The notes under the pieces were generated by a model, which worked only from the letters and a program-made list of their open reading frames with translations, was not told where the DNA came from and did no database searches. 64,000 bases of DNA. Source: an uncultured Clostridia bacterium (GTDB lineage Bacteria > Bacillota > Clostridia > Christensenellales > CAG-917). Location: positions 1-64,000 of the forward strand of contig CAKQUX010000002.1 of the NCBI GenBank assembly GCA_934277645.1, given 5' to 3'. This document shows positions 44,732-60,653 of the stretch, piece by piece (the stretch's first letter is position 1; the number at the start of each line of letters is the position of its first letter). A program made the position numbers and the translations under genes.

Positions 44732-45844
44732 TTAGTTTTCTTTCGAGTTGGCTTGTTTTAAATATTCGTTGATAAACGGCTCTAAATCACCGTCCATAAC
44801 TGCCTGCACGTTTCCCGTTTCATAACCCGTGCGATGGTCTTTGACCATAGTATAAGGACAAAAAACGTAACTTCTTATCTGACTGCCCCATTCGATTTTT
44901 TTGAGAACGCCTGAAATGGAAGCCGCTTCTTGCTCACGCTCTCTTTCTTTAAGTTCAACAAGTTTGCCGCGAAGCATATTCATTGCGGTTTCTCTGTTTT
45001 GAATCTGGCTTCTTTCGTTTTGGCAAGCAACGATTATGCCCGTAGGAATATGCGTAATTCTGATTGCAGACTCGGTTTTGTTGACGTGCTGTCCGCCTGC
45101 GCCGCTACTGCGATAAGTGTCAACTTTTAAATCTTCGGGACGAATGACGATATCGCCGTCATCAACAATTTCCGGCATAACTTCGAGTGAAGCAAAAGAC
45201 GTATGGCGTCTGCTGTTTGCGTCAAAAGGCGAAATTCTTACAAGTCTATGCACACCCTTTTCCGCTTTGAGATATCCGTACGCATTGTCGCCTTCCGCTT
45301 TGAAAGTGACGCTCTTTATCCCTGCTTCGTCGCCGTCGAGCTTATCGAGTTCGGTGACTTTGTAATCTTTGGATTCGAGATAGCGCGTATACATTCTGTA
45401 TAACATACCGACCCAGTCCTGCGCTTCCGTTCCGCCTGCGCCTGCGTGCAAAGTAAGAATTGCGTTAAGCCCGTCGTATTTGCCGCTAAGCAAAGTCGCA
45501 AGTCTTATTTCTTCAACGTTACTTGCAAGCGAGTCGATTTCCTTGTCAAGCTCTGCCACAACGTTTTCGTCAGGTTCGATTTCCAAAATCTCAACCGTGT
45601 CGAGAGCGTCGTGAAGCTTTTTGTCGAGCTTTTCAAATTTGTCGATTTTGGCTTCCAATCTTTTAAGTTCTTTCGAAACTTTCTGAGCATTGTCGACGTC
45701 GTTCCAGAACCCGTCGCCGTGTTCTATTTCGGTAAGCCTTTTTATCTCCGCCTTGATTTTGTCGGGCGCAATCGAAGCGTATGCGACGCCCAAGGTTTTA
45801 ATAAGTTCGTTTATTCTGTTTTTTCTCGATAACGTATCAATCAT
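44732..45844 (-). CDS. prfB: peptide chain release factor RF2
   Basis: 370 residues in one uninterrupted frame. RF2 reads UGA/UAA: the S-P-F tripeptide in [15 protein letters not shown] and the catalytic G-G-Q in [15 protein letters not shown] are present. Many bacteria need a programmed +1 frameshift near codon 25 of prfB; here the frame is open from the ATG, so that autoregulation seems absent. It overlaps the secA stop by 8 bases. Confidence 0.97.
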   Translation of the reverse strand: MIDTLSRKNRINELIKTLGVAYASIAPDKIKAEIKRLTEIEHGDGFWNDVDNAQKVSKELKRLEAKIDKFEKLDKKLHDALDTVEILEIEPDENVVAELDKEIDSLASNVEEIRLATLLSGKYDGLNAILTLHAGAGGTEAQDWVGMLYRMYTRYLESKDYKVTELDKLDGDEAGIKSVTFKAEGDNAYGYLKAEKGVHRLVRISPFDANSRRHTSFASLEVMPEIVDDGDIVIRPEDLKVDTYRSSGAGGQHVNKTESAIRITHIPTGIIVACQNERSQIQNRETAMNMLRGKLVELKEREREQEAASISGVLKKIEWGSQIRSYVFCPYTMVKDHRTGYETGNVQAVMDGDLEPFINEYLKQANSKEN

Positions 45845-48497
45845 TGTTTTTACCGCAACATTGTTTATATTTCTTTCCGCTTCCGCACGGACACGGGTCG
45901 TTTCTGCCGACCACCGTCTTTTTAGGCGCGGCTTTTGCGGCTACCTTTTTGACCGCCATTTTGTCTTTCCCGCCGTCGTTCTTTTCAACTGTGATTTTAA
46001 GCAATATCGACGCCGTTTCGTTGTGAATACGATCGATCATGTCGTCGAACATTCCCCAGCCTTCTTCTCTATAGGAAATGACAGGGTCACGCTGACCGAG
46101 GCCGCGAAGTCCGATGCCTCGTCTCAACGCGTCCATTTGGTCTATATGGTCCATCCATTTTGCGTCGACGGTTTTTAAAAGAATTATTCTTTCAATCTCG
46201 CCGAAGTCTATGCCGTCTTCCGATGCCTTTTTAACTTTTTCGTCATAAAGCGGAAGAGCTATATCGAGCACTGCTTTCTTCATTTTGTACACGTCGCAAT
46301 GCGACGCGAGTTTTTCCGTTATGACTTTACTGCCCTCAGGAAGCATCTGTCTTTCAAGCGCCGCATTAAACGCCGCATAATCCCAAGTCGAATAGTCCTG
46401 CTTATAATCGGCGTAAGTCGAAATGATATGTTCCGCCAAATCGTCGATCATATCGAGAATCTGGTCGTGAACGTCAAGTCCGTCAAGCACCTTTCCGCGT
46501 TCGGTGTAAATAATTTCACGTTGCGCGTTCATAACGTCGTCGTAACTCAAAACCGTCTTTCTTATGCTGTAATTTCGCGACTCGACCATAAGTTGCGCTC
46601 TTTCGATTTGCTTTGTCACAAGTCCGCTCGAAATCGCCATATCGTCGTCCATTCTGAACATTTCGGCAATTTGTTTCATTCTGTCGCCGCCGAATATTCT
46701 CGCTACGTCGTCTTCCATAGAAATGTAGAAAACGGTAGAACCTTTATCGCCCTGACGACCTGCACGACCGCGAAGCTGATTGTCTATTCTTCTCGATTCG
46801 TGACGCTCCGTGCCGATAATGCGAAGTCCGCCAACCGCAATGACTTCTTCTTTTTCTTTGTCGCAAATCTCTTCAAACGCTTTGAGATGGCGTTCGTATT
46901 CCGCTTTTGCCTTGACTACGGCAGGGTCACTGCTCGGCAAAACGGAAGTTGCGGCTTCGATGACCAAATCGTCATAGCCGTCCTTTTCGAGTTTTTGCTT
47001 TGCCTGATATTCGGGATTGCCGCCGAGTTTTATGTCGGTACCACGGCCTGCCATATTTGTAGCAATCGTAACAGCACCGTATCTTCCTGCCTGAGCTATG
47101 ATTTCAGCTTCTTGTTTATGATGTTTTGCGTTGAGTACCGAATGCGGAATTCCGAGTCTTTTGAGTGACTTTGAAAGGTCTTCTGATTTTTCGACCGAAA
47201 CCGTACCTACAAGAACAGGCTGTCCGCTTTCGTGGCATCTTTTTATATCTTCGATAACGGCATTCATCTTGCCCTTAACCGTCGTATATATAAGGTCGTG
47301 TTCGTCAATTCTTTGCGACGGTTTGTTTGACGGAATCGTTACGACGTCAAGATTGTATATACCTTTAAATTCGTCTTCTTCCGTTTTTGCAGTACCCGTC
47401 ATACCCGAAAGTTTAGCATACATTCTGAAAAAGTTTTGGAACGTGATTGTCGCAAGCGTTTTGTTCTCGCTTCTTATAACGACGCCTTCCTTCGCTTCGA
47501 TAGCTTGATGAAGCCCTTCGCTGTAGCGGCGTCCGACCATAACACGTCCCGTAAATTCATCGACGATGAGCACTTCGCCGTCGGATACGATATAATCGCG
47601 GTCGCGCTTCATTATAAAATGCGCTTTTAATGCCTGACAGATATGGTGGTAAATTTCGTTGTTTTCCATATCCGAAAGGTTTTCTATTTTAAAGAACTTC
47701 TCGGCTTTCAAAGTTCCGTCTTCCGTTAAAACGACGGCTTTTTCTTTTTCGTCGATGGTGAAGTCTTCGCCTTCGCGCAAACCTCTTGCAAATGCGTTTG
47801 CCGATTTATAAAGTTCGCTCGACTTTTCGCCTCTGCCCGAAATAATAAGCGGCGTTCTCGCTTCGTCAATCAAAATGGAGTCAACTTCGTCGATGATTGC
47901 GAAGTTTAATCCCCTTTGTGCCTTGTCCTGTTTTCTGACGACCATATTGTCACGCAAGAAATCAAAGCCGAGTTCGTTGTTCGTGCAGTAAGTTATGTCC
48001 GCATCGTATGCGGCGCGTTTATCGTTCTGATTCATTTGCGGAACGATAATTCCGACGGTAAGTCCCAAAAACTTGTAAAGCTTGCCCATCCAATGAGCGT
48101 CACGCTTTGCGAGATAGTCGTTGACGGTGACAATATGAACGCCCTTACCCGTAAGCGCGTTTAAGTATGCAGGAAGAGTCGCAACAAGCGTTTTACCTTC
48201 GCCGGTTGCCATTTCTGCGATACGTCCTTGATGAAGAGCTATGCCGCCTAAAAGTTGAACGTGGAAGTGACGCATTCCGAGAACTCTTTCGGAAGCCTCT
48301 CTGACCGTTGCATACGCTTCGGGCAAAATAGAATCGAGCTTTTCGCCGTCTGCCACTCGTTTTTTAAATTCTGCCGTTTTTGCTATAAGAGCTTCGTTTG
48401 AAAGCGCTTTATATTCATCGGAAAGCAATTCGATTTTCTCAGCGATTTTTTCGAGCTTTCTGACTTGTCTTTTGTTTTCGTTTCCAAAAAGTCCCAT
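45837..48497 (-). CDS. secA: preprotein translocase ATPase SecA
   Basis: 886 residues. The DEAD-like motor has [20 protein letters not shown] (Walker A) and [18 protein letters not shown], the preprotein and helical-scaffold domains follow, and the end is the SEC-C zinc motif with [13 protein letters not shown]. It drives export through SecYE. It has its own promoter directly upstream and is first of secA-prfB-tsaD. Confidence 0.98.
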   Translation of the reverse strand: MGLFGNENKRQVRKLEKIAEKIELLSDEYKALSNEALIAKTAEFKKRVADGEKLDSILPEAYATVREASERVLGMRHFHVQLLGGIALHQGRIAEMATGEGKTLVATLPAYLNALTGKGVHIVTVNDYLAKRDAHWMGKLYKFLGLTVGIIVPQMNQNDKRAAYDADITYCTNNELGFDFLRDNMVVRKQDKAQRGLNFAIIDEVDSILIDEARTPLIISGRGEKSSELYKSANAFARGLREGEDFTIDEKEKAVVLTEDGTLKAEKFFKIENLSDMENNEIYHHICQALKAHFIMKRDRDYIVSDGEVLIVDEFTGRVMVGRRYSEGLHQAIEAKEGVVIRSENKTLATITFQNFFRMYAKLSGMTGTAKTEEDEFKGIYNLDVVTIPSNKPSQRIDEHDLIYTTVKGKMNAVIEDIKRCHESGQPVLVGTVSVEKSEDLSKSLKRLGIPHSVLNAKHHKQEAEIIAQAGRYGAVTIATNMAGRGTDIKLGGNPEYQAKQKLEKDGYDDLVIEAATSVLPSSDPAVVKAKAEYERHLKAFEEICDKEKEEVIAVGGLRIIGTERHESRRIDNQLRGRAGRQGDKGSTVFYISMEDDVARIFGGDRMKQIAEMFRMDDDMAISSGLVTKQIERAQLMVESRNYSIRKTVLSYDDVMNAQREIIYTERGKVLDGLDVHDQILDMIDDLAEHIISTYADYKQDYSTWDYAAFNAALERQMLPEGSKVITEKLASHCDVYKMKKAVLDIALPLYDEKVKKASEDGIDFGEIERIILLKTVDAKWMDHIDQMDALRRGIGLRGLGQRDPVISYREEGWGMFDDMIDRIHNETASILLKITVEKNDGGKDKMAVKKVAAKAAPKKTVVGRNDPCPCGSGKKYKQCCGKNND

Positions 48498-48518
48498 TAC
48501 TACTCCTTTTGCCTAACT

Positions 48519-48547
48519 ATAATACAATCGGCAAGGTTTTTTGTCAA
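48519..48547 (-). promoter_or_regulatory. promoter of secA-prfB-tsaD
   Basis: Minus strand TTGACA (48547-48542), 17-base spacer, TATTAT (48524-48519). It lies in the 54-base gap after comFC. The start near 48512 gives a leader of only about 15 nt that is almost wholly the AAAGGAG site. Confidence 0.75.
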
Positions 48548-48551
48548 ACGG

Positions 48552-49283
48552 TTAAGCCATATACGGCCTTAGTGCGGTAATTGCCGCCGTCAGCACAGAT
48601 ACGCTCTTTGCGCCCGCTTTTAAAAGTTGTTTCGTACATTCGTTCGCCGTAGCGCCCGTTGTAAATATGTCGTCTATAAGCAAAACGTCTTTGCCTTTGA
48701 CCGCCTGCGACGAAATGCCGAATACACTTTTTAAGTTTTCCGCTCTTTCCTTGGCAGTCAGTTTCTTTTGTTCGGGCGTTTCCTTTATCTTTTCAAGCGA
48801 ACGCGATAATTCTATCTTTAAATTCGTTCCTACTTCAATTGCCAAAAGTTCTGCTTGATTGTATCCTCTTTTGCGCTTTTCCTTTTTCGTCATAGGTACA
48901 AATTCAATGACGTCTGCCGAGAGATTTTGTTTTATAAATTCATCCGTCATAAGTTTTGCCAAAAACTTAGCCAAATATCTCTTTTCGCCGTACTTAAACC
49001 CGAGCACTGTTTTCTTTGCAAGTCCTTCGTAAACGAGCGGACTGCGATTGAGTTTGAAAAGATTTATTTCTTTTGAACATCTCAAACAATAATCGGCTTC
49101 GTTATAAATCGGAGTTCCGCAAGTAAGGCAGATTTTGCCGTCGTTGAATTCGAGTTCTTCGGCGCACTTTGAACACAAATTATATCTCGACTCAAACGCA
49201 AGCTCTCCGCCGCAAACGTCGCAAGTTTCGTTTTCGGGATAAAGAGCGTTTTTAAATTTGTCAAACACGCCTTTAAAGTTCAT
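48552..49283 (-). CDS. comFC: ComF-family phosphoribosyltransferase-like protein
   Basis: 243 residues. An N-terminal cysteine-rich part has Cys-x-x-Cys pairs (ETCDVCGG, NLCSKCAEE, KICLTCGTP, DYCLRCS), and a C-terminal type I phosphoribosyltransferase domain has the PRPP motif V-L-L-I-D-D-I-F-T-T-G-A-T. ComFC is needed for DNA uptake in competent bacteria; the ComFA helicase is not adjacent. The start overlaps the end of recD2 by 11 bases. Confidence 0.9.
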   Translation of the reverse strand: MNFKGVFDKFKNALYPENETCDVCGGELAFESRYNLCSKCAEELEFNDGKICLTCGTPIYNEADYCLRCSKEINLFKLNRSPLVYEGLAKKTVLGFKYGEKRYLAKFLAKLMTDEFIKQNLSADVIEFVPMTKKEKRKRGYNQAELLAIEVGTNLKIELSRSLEKIKETPEQKKLTAKERAENLKSVFGISSQAVKGKDVLLIDDIFTTGATANECTKQLLKAGAKSVSVLTAAITALRPYMA

Positions 49284-51480
49284 CTCTTTCGACTTCCTTT
49301 TTTATGAAATCGGCGAGCATCGTATATCTTTGCGTTTGACTGCGCCTTATCATATCTTTAAGCATCTGCCTGCTGCCGACAAGCACCGCCATTTTTTTCG
49401 CTCTGGTGACTGCCGTATATATAAGGTTTCTCGATTGAAGCAAAAAGTTTGCGTCGAGCGAAATGACCACAGCGTCGAATTCGCTACCCTGAGATTTGTG
49501 AATGGTAGTCGCATATGCAAGAGTGAGTTGCTCTAAATCACTCACCGAATAGTTCGCTTTTCTGCCGTCTTCAAATTTTACTATAAACGACTCGTTGTCG
49601 ATAAGTTCGATAGTTCCGATGTCACCGTTAAACACTCCCGTTCCTCTTTCGTAGTGTCCGTCACGCTCTATCGACCACGCAAGTTGATAGTTGTTCTGAG
49701 TGTGCATTACTTTGTCGCCTATTCGATAGACCGTTTCGCCATAATACAATTCTTTCTCGCCCTGTTTTTTCGGATTCAGTTTTTCTTGCAAAGTGGCGTT
49801 AAGACTTGCCGTTCCGCTCACACCCTTTTTCATAGGGCAAAGCACCTGAACTTCATAAGGACTTACGTTCAAAAATTTCGGAAGTCTTGTAGTGCAAAGA
49901 CTCACTATCTCATCCTTTATATCTTGCCCGTTGTTGTGTTCGATAAAATAAAAGTCTTTGTATATTCGCTCCAAAACGGGCATTTTGCCCGAGTTTATCG
50001 CATGCGCCGACATTACGATTCCGCTCTCTTGCGCTTGTCTGTAAATATGCGTCAATTGTTTTACCGGACACTTTCCGCTTTTTATCACGTCGTAAAGAAC
50101 GTTACCTGCTCCGACGGACGGAAGCTGGTCGCGGTCGCCCACAAGCACCAATCTCGTCCCTTGCGAAAGCGATTTCACAAGACTGTTAAAGACGTATTCG
50201 TCAACCATACTTACTTCGTCAACGATAACCGCATCAATCGGCAATTTTTTGTACTCTTCGTAAGTAAAGTTCTCGTCGCCGTCGACTTCTATATCGAGAA
50301 GCCGATGAATGGTTTTCGCCTCGACTCCCGTAGCTTCAGTCATACGTTTTGCAGCTCTGCCCGTAGGTGCACACAAAGCAACTCTGAGTTTCATATTTTT
50401 GAAAACGTTCAGTATGCACTTGACGATTGTGGTTTTGCCCGTTCCGGGGCCGCCTGTTATAACGACGAGTCCGTTGTTCACAGCCGCCGTTACCGCGTCC
50501 TTTTGCGATGCGTGCAATTCTATACCGTTTTCCTTTTCAAAAATCTCTATTTCTTTTTCGCAGTCGCTTGTCAGATTCGGTTTGGAATCTATAAACCTGA
50601 CTATTCTGCCTGCGATACTTTTTTCAACGTTATAATGTTTTGCGAGCATTATCGCCTTTCCGCCGTCGGTTTCAACCGATTTAAGTTGCCCCAAGAGGAC
50701 AAGGTCGTCAAGGTTTTCGCTCACCCTTTCCCTTTCGTTTTCTATTCCGATTTTAAGCAATTTAACCGCTTGCTCTACAAGTTGTTCTCTCGGAAGATAT
50801 GTGTTGCCGTTTCTTAAAGCGGCGTCTTTAAGCGTATGTATAAGTCCAGCCGAAATTCTCTTGTCGCTGTCCTTTGCAATGCCCAAAGTAGCGGCAATTC
50901 CGTCCGCCGTAACAAAACCTATGCCGTCTATGTCTTCGACGAGCATATACGGATTGTTCTTAACTTTCTCTATCGTCGAGTTTCCGTACGCGCGATAGAT
51001 TTTAAGGCTCATATTTATGCCGACGCCGAGTCCTTGCAAAAATATGACTGCTTCTTGCGCTTTTCTCGCTTTTTCAAACGCAATGCCGAATTCGGTTGCC
51101 CTTTTAAGCGAAATACCGCTTACTTTTGCAAGTTCAAAAGGTTTGGTCATATATTCAAGGCTCGCTAAACCGAACTTGTCGATTATGTTTTGCGCAGTAA
51201 CCTTGCCAAGTCCTCTTATAAGTCCGCTGGATAAATATTTTTTTATAGATTCGAGTTTTACGGGGTCGGAAATGAAATATTGTTCCGTTTCAAATTGCAA
51301 TCCGTATTGATTGCGCTGTTTAAAATTGCCGTCTATCGAAAGATGAAGTCCTTCGCTGATAGGCGGATATATGCCGACGGCGGTGATGTGCTCACCGCCG
51401 CTCGAAAGCAACTCTAAAACGGTGTAGCCCGTTTCTTCGTTGCGAAATATTACGTTTCTGATTTCACCTTCGATACGCAT
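49273..51480 (-). CDS. recD2: RecD2-type ATP-dependent DNA helicase
   Basis: 735 residues. The helix-hairpin-helix N region (about 100-200), then a superfamily-1 helicase core: Walker A VVITGGPGTGKTTIVKCI, D-E-V-S-M-V-D, V-L-V-G-D-R-D-Q-L-P-S-V-G, and the end motif L-A-Y-A-T-T-I-H-K-S-Q-G-S-E. RecD2 acts in replication-fork and mismatch repair without RecBC. The ATG follows the metK stop by one base and has no ribosome site of its own, so it depends on metK translation. Confidence 0.93.
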   Translation of the reverse strand: MRIEGEIRNVIFRNEETGYTVLELLSSGGEHITAVGIYPPISEGLHLSIDGNFKQRNQYGLQFETEQYFISDPVKLESIKKYLSSGLIRGLGKVTAQNIIDKFGLASLEYMTKPFELAKVSGISLKRATEFGIAFEKARKAQEAVIFLQGLGVGINMSLKIYRAYGNSTIEKVKNNPYMLVEDIDGIGFVTADGIAATLGIAKDSDKRISAGLIHTLKDAALRNGNTYLPREQLVEQAVKLLKIGIENERERVSENLDDLVLLGQLKSVETDGGKAIMLAKHYNVEKSIAGRIVRFIDSKPNLTSDCEKEIEIFEKENGIELHASQKDAVTAAVNNGLVVITGGPGTGKTTIVKCILNVFKNMKLRVALCAPTGRAAKRMTEATGVEAKTIHRLLDIEVDGDENFTYEEYKKLPIDAVIVDEVSMVDEYVFNSLVKSLSQGTRLVLVGDRDQLPSVGAGNVLYDVIKSGKCPVKQLTHIYRQAQESGIVMSAHAINSGKMPVLERIYKDFYFIEHNNGQDIKDEIVSLCTTRLPKFLNVSPYEVQVLCPMKKGVSGTASLNATLQEKLNPKKQGEKELYYGETVYRIGDKVMHTQNNYQLAWSIERDGHYERGTGVFNGDIGTIELIDNESFIVKFEDGRKANYSVSDLEQLTLAYATTIHKSQGSEFDAVVISLDANFLLQSRNLIYTAVTRAKKMAVLVGSRQMLKDMIRRSQTQRYTMLADFIKKEVERDEL

Positions 51481-51481
51481 A

Positions 51482-52662
51482 TTAAATCATATATTTTGCA
51501 AGAGCTTTTTCGACCGCTTCTACCTTATCGAGCTTCTCCCACGGAAATTCGGGATTGCCGAGATGTCCGTAATTTGAAGTCGCTCTGAAAATCGGTCTTG
51601 TTAGCTTCAAATGACTTATTATCGCAAGCGGTCTGAAATCGAACACTTGCTTTACGATTTCTTCAATCTTATCGTCGGAAACAACGCCTGTTCCGAATGA
51701 GTTCACGCAAACCGAAATAGGTCTTGCCATTCCGATTGCGTATGCGATTTCAAGTTCGCATTTCTTTGCAACGCCTGCGGCAACAAGGTTTTTGCAAACG
51801 TATCTTGCCATGTAGAACGCGCTTCTGTCGACTTTTGTTGCATCCTTACCCGACAAAGCTCCGCCACCGTGCGCACAATAACCGCCGTAGGTGTCGACGA
51901 TAATCTTTCTGCCGGTAACGCCGCTGTCGCCGTTCGGACCGCCCGTCACGAATCTGCCCGTCGGATTGACGTAAATCTTCGTGTCGTCGTCAATGAGATT
52001 TGCAGGAATTGCCTTTTCGATGACGTATTCAACAATGTCTTTTAAAATCGTATCGTTATCTACTTCGTCGTCGTGTTGGCAAGAAACTACTATCGTATCA
52101 ACCCTTTTAGGAACGTCGCCGTCATATTCGACCGTGACTTGCGTCTTGCCGTCAGGTCTTAAATATTCGATGATACCCTTCTTTCTGACTTGAGCAAGTC
52201 TTTTTGAAAGAGCGTGCGCAAGTACGATTGCAAGCGGCATAAACTCTTTGGTTTCGTTCGTCGCATAGCCGAACATCATACCTTGGTCGCCTGCGCCCGT
52301 TTTGTCGAATTCGTCGCAACCTACATATTCGGTCGCTTCGTCTACGCCCCTTGCGATATCCGGCGATTGTTCGTGCAAAGACGACAACACCGCGCAAGTT
52401 TTTGCATCGAAACCGACTTCGCTCGAATTATAGCCGATATCGGCGACGACTTCTCTGACCGTCTTTTGAATATCAACGACGGCTTTTGAAGTCACTTCTC
52501 CGAAAACCATAACCATTCCGGTTGTAGCGCAGACTTCGATTGCGCATCTCGACTCCGGGTCTTGTTCAAGATATTTATCCAAAAGCGCGTCGGCAATTTG
52601 GTCGCAAACCTTATCAGGATGCCCTTCCGTTACGCTTTCGGATGTAAATAATCTTTTTGACA

Positions 52663-52663
<1 letters not shown>
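51482..52663 (-). CDS. metK: S-adenosylmethionine synthetase
   Basis: 393 residues. It makes S-adenosylmethionine from methionine and ATP. G-H-P-D-K near the N terminus, [12 protein letters not shown], and G-G-A-L-S-G-K-D carry metal, ATP and phosphate residues. Its start shares a base with the rpoC stop (TAATG), with AGGAG inside rpoC. No SAM riboswitch is present because there is no leader. Confidence 0.98.
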
Positions 52664-56541
<3,878 letters not shown>

Positions 56542-56553
56542 ATAAACCTCCTA

Positions 56554-59500
56554 TTACTCTTTATCTGACTCTTCGTCGTCAAACAAAGAAGAAGCGTCGT
56601 CATCGTTGCTTGTTCCGAACAAGGACGAAATATCGTTGTCGTCGTTGCCGCCGAAGATGTTTGAAATATCTTCGTCGTCGGCTTGGTTGTCATCGAACAC
56701 GTTGAATGCGTCCTTTGTCGCGTCGTCGCCGAAGCCAAGACCTTGAAGGTCGATTTCTTCGAGCGCTTCGTCGCTCTTAACCATTGACGGTTCATAATCG
56801 TCGTCGTCCGAATAGCCGCGGAGTTTGATTTCGTCGTGGTCTTCTGTAAGAACTTTAATATCGAGAGCCAAGCTCTTCAATTCGTTGACCAAAACTTTGA
56901 ATGCTTCAGGAATACCCGGTTCGCTTATGTTGTTGCCCTTAACGATTGATTCGTAAGTCTTAACTCTGCCGACAACGTCGTCCGACTTAACCGTAAGGAT
57001 TTCTTGAAGCATGTGAGCCGCGCCGTAAGCTTCGAGAGCCCAAACTTCCATTTCGCCGAATCTTTGTCCGCCGAACTGAGCTTTACCGCCGAGCGGTTGT
57101 TGCGTGACAAGGCTGTACGGACCTGTCGAACGAGCGTGAATCTTATCGTCGACGAGGTGGTGAAGTTTAAGCATATACATATATCCAACGGTGACTCTGT
57201 TTTCGAAAGGTTCGCCCGTACGTCCGTCGTAAAGTTGAATCTTTCCGTCGACTTCGCCCTTTTCGTTTACCATGCCCATATCGTTAAACAACTTTCTGAT
57301 GTCGTTTTCGTTTGCGCCGTCGAATACAGGCGTTGCGACCTTCCAGCCGAGCATCTTTGCGACAAGTCCCAAGTGAACTTCGAGAACCTGTCCGATGTTC
57401 ATACGCGAAGGAACGCCGAGCGGGTTAAGAACGATTTGAAGCGGAGTTCCGTCTGCCATAAACGGCATATCTTCTTTCGGAAGAACACGGGAGATAACAC
57501 CCTTGTTTCCGTGACGTCCTGCCATCTTATCGCCGACCGAGATTTTTCTCTTTTGAGCGATGTAAACTCTTACTTGTTTGTTTACGCCAGGAGCAAGCTC
57601 GTCGCGATTCTTTCTTGTGAAGATTTTAACGTCTACTACGATACCGGCTTCGCCGTTAGGTACTCTGAGCGACGTATCGCGGACTTCCCTTGCCTTTTCG
57701 CCGAAGATAGCTCTCAAGAGTCTTTCTTCAGGAGTAAGCTCGGTTTCGCCCTTAGGCGTAACTTTACCGACGAGAATGTCGCCCGGTTTTACTTCCGCGC
57801 CGATTCTGACGATACCGTCTTCATCGAGGTTTTTAAGAGCGTCGTCGCTGAGGTTCGGAATATCTCTTGTGATAAGTTCTTCGCCGAGTTTCGTATCTCT
57901 CGATTCGGTTTCGTATTCTTCGATATGGATAGACGTGAACACGTCGTCGCGAACAAGGTCTTCGTTAATCAAAATAGCGTCTTCGTAGTTATAACCTTCC
58001 CACGACATGAAGCCGATAAGAATGTTACGTCCGAGAGCAAGTTCGCCGTTTTGAGTTGCAGGACCGTCTGCCAAAATCGTAGCTTCTTTGACAACGTTTC
58101 CGTTTGCGTCTTTAAGTTCGGCTTCGACTTTGTCGCCCGTGTTTACGATAGGTTTTTGGTTTATGCAGGTAGATTGGTTGCTTCTTTGGAACTTCGACAA
58201 ATCGTAAGTATCGATAGTGCCGTCCTTTGTAAGGACTTCGATTTTGTCCGAATCTACGTATTTAACGACGCCGTCGTGTTTTGCGGTCTTCATAACGCCG
58301 CTGTCGTAAGCGATTTTATGTTCGACGCCCGTTGCAATCATAGGAGCTTCCGGACGAAGAAGAGGAACGGCCTGACGTTGCATGTTCGAGCCCATAAGAG
58401 CACGGTTGGTATCGTCGTTTTCAAGGAACGGAATAAGAGCCGTTGCGATAGAAATAAGCTGCTTAGGCGAAACGTCCATATAGTCCGCTTCGGTTCTAGG
58501 AACTTCACGGATATCGTTTTGGATACGGCACATAACTCTTTCACGAACGAAGTGTCCGTCTTCCGTCAACTCTTCGTTTGCTTGCGCTACCGTATATTTG
58601 TCTTCGATATCGGCAGTCATATATCTGACTTCGTCGGTGACGTATACGTCGACAACCTTGCCGTTTTCGTCTTTGACCTTTTCTATTCTTCTGTACGGCG
58701 TTTCGATAAAGCCGTATTCGTTGATTTTTGCAAAAGTCGAAAGAGACGTGATAAGACCGATGTTCTGACCTTCAGGCGTTTCGATAGGACACATTCTTCC
58801 GTAATGCGAGTGGTGAACGTCTCGGACGTCAAACGTTGCTCTTTCTCTGTTAAGACCGCCGGGACCCAAAGCCGAAAGTTTTCTCTTGTGAGTAAGCTCT
58901 GCGATAGGGTTTGGTTGGTCCATAAATTGAGAGAGCTGCGAAGAGCCGAAGAACTCTTTTATTGCCGCCGTGATAGGTCTTATATTGATAAGAGTTTGCG
59001 GCGTGATTTCTACGTTTTCTTGCGTCGTGCTCATCTTTTCTTTGATAACTCTTTCAAGACGGGAAATACCGATTCTGAATTGGTTTTGCAAAAGTTCGCC
59101 GACAGCCTTTATACGTCTGTTTGAAAGGTGGTCGATATCGTCGCCCTTTCCGAGTCCCTTGCGAAGACCGAGATTGTAGCTGACGATAGAAATAATGTCG
59201 TCTGTCGTAATATGTTTAGAAACGAGAATATCCGCGCTCGCCTTGCAAGCCGCAATTATTTCGTCTTTCTTTGAATAAGTATCGAGAATCTTTTTGAGTT
59301 CAGGATAATAAACCTTTTCCAAAATTTTGATTTCGCGAGGATTGCAATCGACAAAAGCGTCAAGGTCAACGGTGTTGTTGCCGATGACTTTAAATCTCGT
59401 TCCGTCGGCAAGACGAATAAACGCAACGTTTACCGCGTTGTTTTGAATCTCTTTTGCCTTTTCTTCCGAAACGGTTTCGCCGGCGCTTGCCAAAACTTCA

Positions 59501-60408
59501 CCCGTCAAAGGCGAAATGACGTCTTCTGCCAAAACTCTGCCCTCGATGCGGTTTGCAATCGAAAGTTTTTCATTGTACTTATAGCGGCCTACTCTCGACA
59601 TTTCGTATTTCTTGTAGTCGAAGAAGGTGTTGCGAAGCAATGCTTCCGCGCCGTCCATAGTAGGGACTTCGCCCGGACGCAGTCTCTTGAACAAGTCGAG
59701 TTTACCCTGCTCAACGCTTCTGCAATTTCCGTCCTTTGCTATGGTGTTTTCAATCATATCGTCGCCGTCGAACAAGTTTCTGAGTTCTTCGTCGGTGCCG
59801 ATACCCAAAGCTCTGAGCAAAGTAGTAGTCGTAATACGTCTGGTTCTGTCAACCTTGACCCACGAAACGTCGCTTGCGTCTTGTTCAAATTCAAGCCATG
59901 CGCCACGACTCGGAATAACTTGCGTTCCGAATCTGGTTACGCCGTTCTTGTCTTTCGATTCAAGTCCGTAAACGCCCGGGCTTCTGACAATCTGGCTGAC
60001 GATAACACGTTCCGCGCCGTTGATAATGAAAGAACCCGATTCCGTCATAAGCGGAAAATCGCCCATAAAGACTTCCTGCTCGATAACTTCACCCGTTTCG
60101 TTGTTGGTAAGCCTTGCCCTGACTTTAAGCGGAACCGCATAGGTTGCGTCACGGTCTTTACACTCTTTAATGGTGTATTTAGGCTCGCCTTCGAGGGAGT
60201 GACCTAAAAACTCCAATTTCATTCTTCCTGCGAAGTCGTTGATTGGAGAATAGTCTTTAAAAACTTCGCTGATGCCTTCGTCTTTAAAGCTGTTGTAGGA
60301 ATCTTTTTGCACTGCAATTAGATACGGTATGTCGAGTACGTTTTTAATGGTAGAAAACGTCATTCTCTCGGTATTGCCGTATTTTTCCTTGTGAATCTTT
60401 TGAGACAT
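56554..60408 (-). CDS. rpoB: RNA polymerase beta subunit with acidic repeat tail
   Basis: 1284 residues. The rifampicin region [32 protein letters not shown] and the C-terminal [40 protein letters not shown] are intact. The rpoB core ends near residue 1208; residues 1209-1284 are a very acidic extension with four short hydrophobic motifs, FNVF, SNIF, SSLF and SSLF, each in Asp-rich spacers. GGAGC precedes the ATG, and a promoter lies 150 bases upstream. Confidence 0.98.
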   Translation of the reverse strand: MSQKIHKEKYGNTERMTFSTIKNVLDIPYLIAVQKDSYNSFKDEGISEVFKDYSPINDFAGRMKLEFLGHSLEGEPKYTIKECKDRDATYAVPLKVRARLTNNETGEVIEQEVFMGDFPLMTESGSFIINGAERVIVSQIVRSPGVYGLESKDKNGVTRFGTQVIPSRGAWLEFEQDASDVSWVKVDRTRRITTTTLLRALGIGTDEELRNLFDGDDMIENTIAKDGNCRSVEQGKLDLFKRLRPGEVPTMDGAEALLRNTFFDYKKYEMSRVGRYKYNEKLSIANRIEGRVLAEDVISPLTGEVLASAGETVSEEKAKEIQNNAVNVAFIRLADGTRFKVIGNNTVDLDAFVDCNPREIKILEKVYYPELKKILDTYSKKDEIIAACKASADILVSKHITTDDIISIVSYNLGLRKGLGKGDDIDHLSNRRIKAVGELLQNQFRIGISRLERVIKEKMSTTQENVEITPQTLINIRPITAAIKEFFGSSQLSQFMDQPNPIAELTHKRKLSALGPGGLNRERATFDVRDVHHSHYGRMCPIETPEGQNIGLITSLSTFAKINEYGFIETPYRRIEKVKDENGKVVDVYVTDEVRYMTADIEDKYTVAQANEELTEDGHFVRERVMCRIQNDIREVPRTEADYMDVSPKQLISIATALIPFLENDDTNRALMGSNMQRQAVPLLRPEAPMIATGVEHKIAYDSGVMKTAKHDGVVKYVDSDKIEVLTKDGTIDTYDLSKFQRSNQSTCINQKPIVNTGDKVEAELKDANGNVVKEATILADGPATQNGELALGRNILIGFMSWEGYNYEDAILINEDLVRDDVFTSIHIEEYETESRDTKLGEELITRDIPNLSDDALKNLDEDGIVRIGAEVKPGDILVGKVTPKGETELTPEERLLRAIFGEKAREVRDTSLRVPNGEAGIVVDVKIFTRKNRDELAPGVNKQVRVYIAQKRKISVGDKMAGRHGNKGVISRVLPKEDMPFMADGTPLQIVLNPLGVPSRMNIGQVLEVHLGLVAKMLGWKVATPVFDGANENDIRKLFNDMGMVNEKGEVDGKIQLYDGRTGEPFENRVTVGYMYMLKLHHLVDDKIHARSTGPYSLVTQQPLGGKAQFGGQRFGEMEVWALEAYGAAHMLQEILTVKSDDVVGRVKTYESIVKGNNISEPGIPEAFKVLVNELKSLALDIKVLTEDHDEIKLRGYSDDDDYEPSMVKSDEALEEIDLQGLGFGDDATKDAFNVFDDNQADDEDISNIFGGNDDNDISSLFGTSNDDDASSLFDDEESDKE

Positions 60409-60557
60409 ATTACGCTCCTTAAAAAAATTTTGCGAACAATTTAAAAAAAACTCTTGTTTTTTGTGTTTTGTTATCTTATACTACTTTTAACAACAAAACC
60501 CCCAAACCCCAGAAATGGTCTAAGGGGCAGAATAATTGTATTATAAGGCAGTTTCTA

Positions 60558-60586
60558 ATTGTACTAATAACAATTTCAATAGTCAA
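60558..60586 (-). promoter_or_regulatory. promoter of the rpoB operon
   Basis: Minus strand TTGACT (60586-60581), 17-base spacer, TACAAT (60563-60558). Its leader of about 143 nt has CCCC then GGGG-TTT-GGGGG (60502-60525 region). The -10 box lies in an inverted repeat AATTGT ... ACAATT. Confidence 0.7.
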
Positions 60587-60653
60587 GCATTTTGAAGCAG
60601 AAAACTTTAAAATGGTTGAATTTTTTATTTTAAAGGAGTTTTTACGGCGAGTT

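Noticed and set aside
57004..59124. 706-codon open frame on the plus strand opposite rpoB
   Set aside because: It lies wholly antisense to rpoB, has no protein-like composition, and arises because the sense gene avoids TTA, CTA and TCA codons. The same holds for long frames opposite tuf (38954-40093) and fusA (40188-41363).
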